The translations under genes were made by a program, and so were the position numbers. Under the pieces are notes generated by a model. The model saw only the letters and a program-made list of their open reading frames with translations, was not told the DNA's origin and did not search any database. Source: Syntrophomonas sp. UBA4911 (GTDB taxonomy: Bacteria; Bacillota; Syntrophomonadia; Syntrophomonadales; Syntrophomonadaceae). Taken from it: a DNA stretch of 17,699 nucleotides. Shown one piece after another: positions 13,602-17,699 of this stretch. Every line of letters starts with the position of its first letter. Within the stretch, counting starts at the first letter, position 1. The stretch lies in contig DHCD01000112.1 of the NCBI GenBank assembly GCA_002398105.1, positions 1 to 17,699 on the forward strand, read 5' to 3'.

Positions 13602-14696
13602 ATGAAAATTAATCATCTGGGTGTATTAACCGGCGGTGGTGATTGTCCCGGTTTAAACTCAGTGATACGGGCGGTAACCAAGACGGCGATTCTGAAGTAT
13701 GGAATGGAAGTCATCGGCTTCATTGACGGCTTTCGGGGACTGGTAGAGAATAATTATATTCAGCTTGATTTGCGCCGGGTATCCGGTATCGGGCATACCG
13801 GAGGCACCATACTTGGTACAACCAACCGGGACAACCCGTTTAATTTTATGACTATGGTTAAAGGTATAGAACAGGCCAGCGACCAATCGGATCGTGCCGT
13901 CAGCAACATGAGAAACCTGGGCCTGGATGGCTTAATTGTTATCGGTGGCGACGGCAGCCTCAACATTGCCTACAAATTTTATCAAAAAGGAGTTAAAATT
14001 GTAGGTGTTCCCAAGACTATTGATAATGATTTATCGGCTACCGATGTTACCTTTGGTTTTAACACCGCAGTCAATACCGCATCCGAGGCCCTGGACAAGC
14101 TTCATACCACCGCCGAATCCCACCACCGGGTAATGATTTTGGAGGTTATGGGAAGATATGCCGGTTGGATTGCTCTGCATGCCGGCATGTCAGGCAGCGC
14201 CGATGTCATACTCATACCGGAGATACCTTACAACCTGGACGCTATAGTAGCCAAGATTGCGCAGCGCTTCCGGCAGGGAAAAAAATTCAGTATTATAGTA
14301 GTGGCCGAAGGCGCTCATGCTGCCGGAGGAGAAATGGTAGTTCACAGCCTAATACCTGAAAGCCACGACCCTATTCGACTTGGTGGAATCGGGCAGAAGG
14401 TGGCGCAAGAGGTTGAGGATAAGCTTAACCATATAGAAACCCGGGTAACGGTGCTGGGGCACCTGCAACGGGGTGGAGGTCCTATACCATATGACCGTAT
14501 ACTGGCTACCCGTTATGGGGTGGCAGCGGTGGAAGCCTTTATGGAAGGAAAATACGGCACCATGGTCAGCCTGCAGGGCAAAGAAATAACCACCGTGGAT
14601 TTACAGGAAGCTATAAAAGAAATCAGACTGGTGCCGCCTGACAGCAACATTGTAGATACCGCCAGAGCAATAGGAATAAGTTTTGGCGATAGCTGA
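13602..14696 (+). CDS. pfkA: 6-phosphofructokinase (group III-like)
   Basis: Phosphorylates fructose 6-phosphate to fructose 1,6-bisphosphate, or the reverse if pyrophosphate-linked. The 364-residue length exceeds the roughly 320 of the classical bacterial enzyme. Motifs are GGGDCPGLN (11-19), TGGTILGTTN (66-75), the nucleotide loop GGDGS (115-119), PKTIDND (137-143) with catalytic Asp141, MGRYAGW (about 179-185) and the sugar-phosphate block LGHLQRGG. Gly118 (E. coli Gly104) points to ATP, while Lys138 (E. coli Gly124) is a pyrophosphate-type residue. That mixture occurs in group III enzymes, so the phosphoryl donor is not certain. TAGGAGG (13585-13591) is ten bases before the ATG. It precedes hbd by 60 bases. 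Confidence 0.93.
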   Translation: MKINHLGVLTGGGDCPGLNSVIRAVTKTAILKYGMEVIGFIDGFRGLVENNYIQLDLRRVSGIGHTGGTILGTTNRDNPFNFMTMVKGIEQASDQSDRAVSNMRNLGLDGLIVIGGDGSLNIAYKFYQKGVKIVGVPKTIDNDLSATDVTFGFNTAVNTASEALDKLHTTAESHHRVMILEVMGRYAGWIALHAGMSGSADVILIPEIPYNLDAIVAKIAQRFRQGKKFSIIVVAEGAHAAGGEMVVHSLIPESHDPIRLGGIGQKVAQEVEDKLNHIETRVTVLGHLQRGGGPIPYDRILATRYGVAAVEAFMEGKYGTMVSLQGKEITTVDLQEAIKEIRLVPPDSNIVDTARAIGISFGDS

Positions 14697-14710
14697 TCAA
14701 AACCATATTA

Positions 14711-14736
14711 TCCTGATATCGGTTACGATAGCAGGA
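14711..14736 (+). other. intercistronic hairpin between pfkA and hbd
   Basis: TCCTG-A-TATCG pairs with CGATA-G-CAGGA around the loop GTTA: ten base pairs with one A-G mismatch. No U-run follows on either strand, so it is not a terminator; it may stabilise or process the mRNA. It ends only four bases before the ribosome binding site region of hbd (14741-14748), so it could also affect translation. Confidence 0.4.
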
Positions 14737-14756
14737 AAAAGGAAGGGGCCATTAAG

Positions 14757-15602
14757 GTGGAAAAGGTAGCAGTTCTTGGAGCTGGCTTGATGGGGGCCAG
14801 AATAGCACAGGTAGCTGCCCAGGGGGGATACTCGGTAATTTTACGCGATCTGCAAATGGGACTGGTTAAAGACGGTTTGGAGGCCATTGCCAAAAGCCTG
14901 GATAAAATGATCGGTAATGAGCAAATAGATGCGACTAGTAAAGCAGAAACTTTGAACAGAATTCAAGGTACGACTGATTTAGCGGATTTGCGCCAAGCTG
15001 ATTTGGTTATTGAAGCAGTAGTGGAAAATATGGCGATAAAAAAACAGATCTTCGCTGAGCTGGACAATATTTGTCCGGCTCATACAGTGCTGGCCAGCAA
15101 TACCTCGACTCTGTCGATCTCAGAAATCGCTGCATCCACCAGAAGGCAGGAAAAAATTTTGGGAATGCACTTCTTTAATCCGGTAGTTTCCAATCGCTTG
15201 GTGGAACTGGTAAGGGGAATGGAAACATCGGATGAAACTGTTGCAACAGCGGCCGGCTTTGTTAAAGCTATTGGCAAGGATTACGTAGAAGTAAAAAGAG
15301 AAAGTCCTGGTTTTATTGTCAACCGGATTTTGATTCCTTATATCAATGAAGCCATATTTGCCTATGGCGACGGTCTGGCAGACATTGAGGAAATCGACCG
15401 GGCAATGAAACTGGGTGCGGGCATGAATGAGGGGCCATTGGAATTAGCAGATAAAATTGGGCTGGATACCATTGCTTCAATTTTGGAAGTATTCTGGCAT
15501 GAATTCAGGGATACCAAATATCGACCTCATCCTGTATTTTTAACTATGCTCAGGGCAGGGTATTATGGTAAAAAGAGTGGTCGTGGTTTTTACCGCTATT
15601 AA
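14757..15602 (+). CDS. hbd: 3-hydroxybutyryl-CoA dehydrogenase
   Basis: NAD-dependent L-3-hydroxyacyl-CoA dehydrogenase interconverting 3-hydroxybutyryl-CoA and acetoacetyl-CoA, used in butyrate formation or in butyrate beta-oxidation. The 281-residue length is the usual single-function size. GAGLMG (8-13) is the dinucleotide-binding loop, and Asp31 at the end of the second strand favours NAD over NADP. SNTSTLSI (114-121), HFFNPV (138-143) with catalytic His138, Glu150, and SPGFIVNRIL complete the active site. The usual MGPLELAD block reads NEGPLELAD. The start is GTG at 14757 behind GGAAGGGG (14741-14748). It is downstream of pfkA and 18 bases before a PH-domain membrane protein; no other beta-oxidation gene is in the window. 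Confidence 0.94.
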   Translation: MEKVAVLGAGLMGARIAQVAAQGGYSVILRDLQMGLVKDGLEAIAKSLDKMIGNEQIDATSKAETLNRIQGTTDLADLRQADLVIEAVVENMAIKKQIFAELDNICPAHTVLASNTSTLSISEIAASTRRQEKILGMHFFNPVVSNRLVELVRGMETSDETVATAAGFVKAIGKDYVEVKRESPGFIVNRILIPYINEAIFAYGDGLADIEEIDRAMKLGAGMNEGPLELADKIGLDTIASILEVFWHEFRDTKYRPHPVFLTMLRAGYYGKKSGRGFYRY

Positions 15603-15620
15603 AGATGAAGAGGTGAAGGC

Positions 15621-16451
15621 ATGGTAAAAAAATGGCGGGGAATAAGCTTTGGAATGCTAATGGGGCTGGTAGTCTTCGGCTTCTCTTTCTGGGGTATAGA
15701 TTTTTCCCTGGGGCCTGAAGATGCTACTCTTAAACTTTTGCTGTACATACCGGCGTATCTCTTCCTATTTATATATACGGTATTGCTGTTAAGCGCCTTC
15801 AACCTGAGCTACCGCATAGAAAATGATGGACTGGTCATCAATTGGGGATTGCGTAGAATTCATATTGCCTGGCAGGAGATTGAAAGCATAACCAAAGTAG
15901 AAGGCCAGAGTAATCTGTATTCCGTTTTTGGCATGAGCTGGCCCGGTTATATGATAGGCCTATATGCGGCCAAAGGGTTGGGTAGTGCCAGAATGTACGC
16001 TACCGACCCCGAGAATGGATTTATCTATATAAAGAGCACCCAGGGCTTTTATGGTATTACTCCGGCAGAAAAAGAGCTTGAGAATCTGCTTGCGGTGATG
16101 GCCGACAAAACCCATAAGCCGGTGGAAAAAGTCAATATGGATGCTATGGACCCGGAAATCAAAGGGGAAAACATACAGGATGATAATTTTTATCGCATCC
16201 TGTTTCGCTTAAATATCATATTCTTGGTGGGCTTTGCAGCCTACCTGGCCCTGTGCTTCCCCGGATCCGGAGCCCCTAACTTCACCATTCTCCTACTGGT
16301 TCTGGCTGTTGCTCTGTTTTTCTTTAATATTGGTAATGCGGGCAGGCTATTCCAGTTTAGCAGCGTCGGAGGATACGTATTACAGGTGATAAGCCTGGCA
16401 GTAACCGGATTATTTATCATATTAGCATTATCCCAGATAACCTTGAGATAA
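15621..16451 (+). CDS. membrane protein with bacterial PH-like domain
   Basis: A 276-residue protein of unknown function. Five hydrophobic segments are likely membrane-spanning: about 8-27 and 37-60 before, and 193-212, 221-239 and 251-271 after, a soluble middle part. That part (about 62-160) begins SYRIENDGLVINWGLRRIHIAWQEIESI, which looks like the bacterial PH domain (bPH_5-type) found in membrane stress and signalling proteins. A short acidic stretch (165-188) links it to the C-terminal membrane segments. GAGGTG (15610-15615) is five bases before the ATG, and the gene starts 18 bases after hbd, so they are probably cotranscribed although a functional link to fatty-acid metabolism is not evident. 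Confidence 0.8.
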   Translation: MVKKWRGISFGMLMGLVVFGFSFWGIDFSLGPEDATLKLLLYIPAYLFLFIYTVLLLSAFNLSYRIENDGLVINWGLRRIHIAWQEIESITKVEGQSNLYSVFGMSWPGYMIGLYAAKGLGSARMYATDPENGFIYIKSTQGFYGITPAEKELENLLAVMADKTHKPVEKVNMDAMDPEIKGENIQDDNFYRILFRLNIIFLVGFAAYLALCFPGSGAPNFTILLLVLAVALFFFNIGNAGRLFQFSSVGGYVLQVISLAVTGLFIILALSQITLR

Positions 16452-16465
16452 TACCGCACGGGCAA

Positions 16466-16496
16466 TAGTTTACCGTATCAAGTATTATGTAAACTA
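16466..16496. repeat. inverted repeat TAGTTTAC-N15-GTAAACTA upstream of the ychF-like gene
   Basis: Two perfect 8-base arms (16466-16473 and 16489-16496) have a 15-base spacer. The repeat lies in the 104-base gap before the ychF-like gene and overlaps a possible -10 (TATTAT, 16483-16488). It may be an operator. Arm length, spacer and core (GTAAA) resemble the repeat at 10682-10712, with the arms facing the other way. Confidence 0.45.
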
Positions 16497-16497
16497 A

Positions 16498-16524
16498 GAG
16501 TGAAGATACTGGTACCAATCACTC
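16498..16524. repeat. second inverted repeat GAGTGA-N15-TCACTC upstream of the ychF-like gene
   Basis: Six-base arms (16498-16503 and 16519-16524), again with a 15-base spacer that contains the palindrome GGTACC (16511-16516). It starts one base after the first repeat ends. It could be part of a leader structure or a second operator; six-base arms alone could also occur by chance. Confidence 0.35.
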
Positions 16525-16555
16525 ATATATATTAATGAAGGGACAGGATATAGAA

Positions 16556-17620
16556 ATGCAACTTGGGATAATAGGTTTACCTTTGGTTGGTAAAACCACT
16601 GTTTTTGAATTATTAACTGAAAGTGCCAATAAAAATCTCAATACTGCTAAAGCCAATCTGGGCATGGCCAGAATCCCAGACGATCGCATAGATTATTTGT
16701 CCGGGATTTATAAACCTAAAAAAACCACCTATGCTCAATTGGAAGTAGTGGATATTCCCGGGTTGGCTCCGGGAGCGGAAAAAACGGCCGGCGTTTTCCT
16801 TGACGCCGTACGCCGGGCTGATGCTCTTCTGCATGTGGTGCGGGTTTTTTCCGACCAAACCGTACCCGACTTTGATAACGATATCAATCCCCTCAAGGAT
16901 ATAGAGACCATAAACTATGAACTCTTACTGGCGGATCTTGATTTAATCGAAAAAAGAATAGAAAGGATAAATTCCAATAAGAAAAAGAACAATTTTCTCA
17001 GTGAGCTGGCTCTGCTGGAAAGATTAAAAGAAGCTCTGGAAAATGAAATTCCGCTCTTAGCAATAGAGCTGAATACCAACGAGGAAGAAATATTGACTGC
17101 CTATCAATTTTTAACTACCAAGCCGCTGCTTATCTGCCTTAATGTATCTGAGGATGACCTCATAAAAAAAGAATACCGGCAAAGGGAAGAGGTTTTGCAA
17201 TTTGCCCTTCAACATAACCTGCCGGTGGTAGAGATAGCGGCCGGCATTGAAAGAGATCTGGCTGAATTAGAGGGAGAAGAAAAAGAAGCCTTTATGCAGG
17301 AACTGGGTATTACAGAATCGGGAATAGTCAAGATCTCCCAGAGTATGTACCGCCGCCTGGGCCTGATATCATTTTTTACCGTAGGAGAAGATGAAGTAAA
17401 GGCCTGGACCATTGAAGAAGGTACAGGGGCACGTAAAGCCGCAGGCAAGATTCATTCGGATATTGAGAGAGGATTTATCCGGGCCGAGGTCGTTGAATAC
17501 GAGGATCTAAAGAACCTGGGAGGCATGAATGCAGTGAAGGAGAAGGGCTTGTTCCGTCTGGAAGGCAAAGAATATGTGATTAAGGATGGCAATATAGTCC
17601 ATTTCCGCTTCAATATCTAG
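16556..17620 (+). CDS. YchF/OLA1-like P-loop NTPase (divergent paralogue)
   Basis: A 354-residue translation-factor-class P-loop NTPase of the YchF/OLA1 group. I choose the ATG at 16556 (AGGA seven bases before), giving MQLGIIGLPLVGKTT; an ATG at 16535 has no ribosome binding site. Walker A reads GLPLVGKTT (7-15), where YchF normally has GxPNVGKST. DIPG (66-69) is the switch II motif, but the GEGLGN stretch that usually follows is missing (EKTAGVFLDAVR instead). NVSE (196-199) replaces the NKxD guanine motif, as in ATP-preferring YchF/OLA1. The C-terminal TGS-like domain (about 275-354) is typical: FFTVGEDEVKAWTI and IHSDIERGFIRAEV. It is probably an accessory paralogue rather than canonical YchF, which may lie elsewhere. 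Confidence 0.88.
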   Translation: MQLGIIGLPLVGKTTVFELLTESANKNLNTAKANLGMARIPDDRIDYLSGIYKPKKTTYAQLEVVDIPGLAPGAEKTAGVFLDAVRRADALLHVVRVFSDQTVPDFDNDINPLKDIETINYELLLADLDLIEKRIERINSNKKKNNFLSELALLERLKEALENEIPLLAIELNTNEEEILTAYQFLTTKPLLICLNVSEDDLIKKEYRQREEVLQFALQHNLPVVEIAAGIERDLAELEGEEKEAFMQELGITESGIVKISQSMYRRLGLISFFTVGEDEVKAWTIEEGTGARKAAGKIHSDIERGFIRAEVVEYEDLKNLGGMNAVKEKGLFRLEGKEYVIKDGNIVHFRFNI

Positions 17621-17664
17621 ATCAATTTCATCGCTAAAAGAATAGACCCCCCCTAATAAAAGCG

Positions 17665-17695
17665 AAATGTCGACCACTGGTCGGCATTTTTATTT
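17665..17695 (+). terminator. rho-independent terminator of the ychF-like gene
   Basis: An 11-bp stem (17665-17675 with 17679-17689, one G-U pair) closes the loop ACT, and the 3' arm runs into TTTTTATTTA. It lies 45 bases after the stop codon, near the end of the window. Confidence 0.85.
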
Positions 17696-17699
17696 ATGG

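Noticed and set aside
1..17699. Mobile elements, CRISPR arrays, phage genes, toxin-antitoxin or defence systems
   Set aside because: Every substantial gene belongs to a metabolic, envelope, spore or housekeeping family or is a single unknown; no transposase, integrase, regularly spaced direct repeats or att-like sites beside the tRNA were seen.

Overview
The window looks like a chromosomal housekeeping segment of an endospore-forming, anaerobic, low-to-mid G+C Firmicute, most like a syntrophic clostridial lineage such as Syntrophomonadaceae. This is inference from gene content, not a database match. The supporting content is a futalosine-route menaquinone cluster, a clostridial-type 3-hydroxybutyryl-CoA dehydrogenase, two tandem YheC/YheD spore-coat ATP-grasp genes, strong AGGAGG-type ribosome binding sites and many TTG/GTG starts. 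Gene density is high. I see no insertion sequence, phage, CRISPR array or other sign of transfer, and no gene-free stretch over 300 bases.

Layout. (1) Bases 1-322: tRNA-Trp(CCA) on the minus strand, with a promoter facing away from a second promoter that drives ddl on the plus strand. (2) 332-1700: ddl (D-Ala-D-Ala ligase) and a small unrecognised helical protein, closed by a strong intrinsic terminator. (3) 1766-9144: an extended -10 promoter, then mqnE-mqnA-mqnC, an MTAP/PNP-family nucleoside phosphorylase-like gene, a 916-residue UPF0182 membrane protein and an SGNH hydrolase. All are on the plus strand with short gaps, and the run is closed by an 18-bp hairpin shared with a convergent operon. 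(4) 9167-10617, minus strand: a DUF523 protein and a PP-loop (MnmA-like) sulfur-transfer type protein that overlap by a TTGA junction. (5) 10636-10752: a divergent intergenic region with an inverted repeat and a sigma-K-like -10. (6) 10753-13475: tandem YheC/YheD paralogues. (7) 13602-16451: 6-phosphofructokinase, 3-hydroxybutyryl-CoA dehydrogenase and a membrane-anchored bacterial PH-domain protein. (8) 16556-17695: a divergent YchF-like P-loop NTPase behind two inverted repeats, ending in an intrinsic terminator.

How the genes work together. MqnA dehydrates chorismate, MqnE joins the product to S-adenosylmethionine to give aminofutalosine, a base-releasing step follows, and MqnC cyclises the result toward menaquinone. 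The window has no recognisable mqnB or mqnD. The fourth gene of the cluster is an MTAP/PNP homologue with altered phosphate- and base-binding positions, which makes it the natural candidate for the missing base-release step. I consider this the most interesting point of the window. The rest is mostly ordinary. I did not find a clearly new multi-gene system; the second-tier points are a DUF523/PP-loop pair, a YchF paralogue with an altered P-loop, and a Ddl with a substituted ribose-contact residue.
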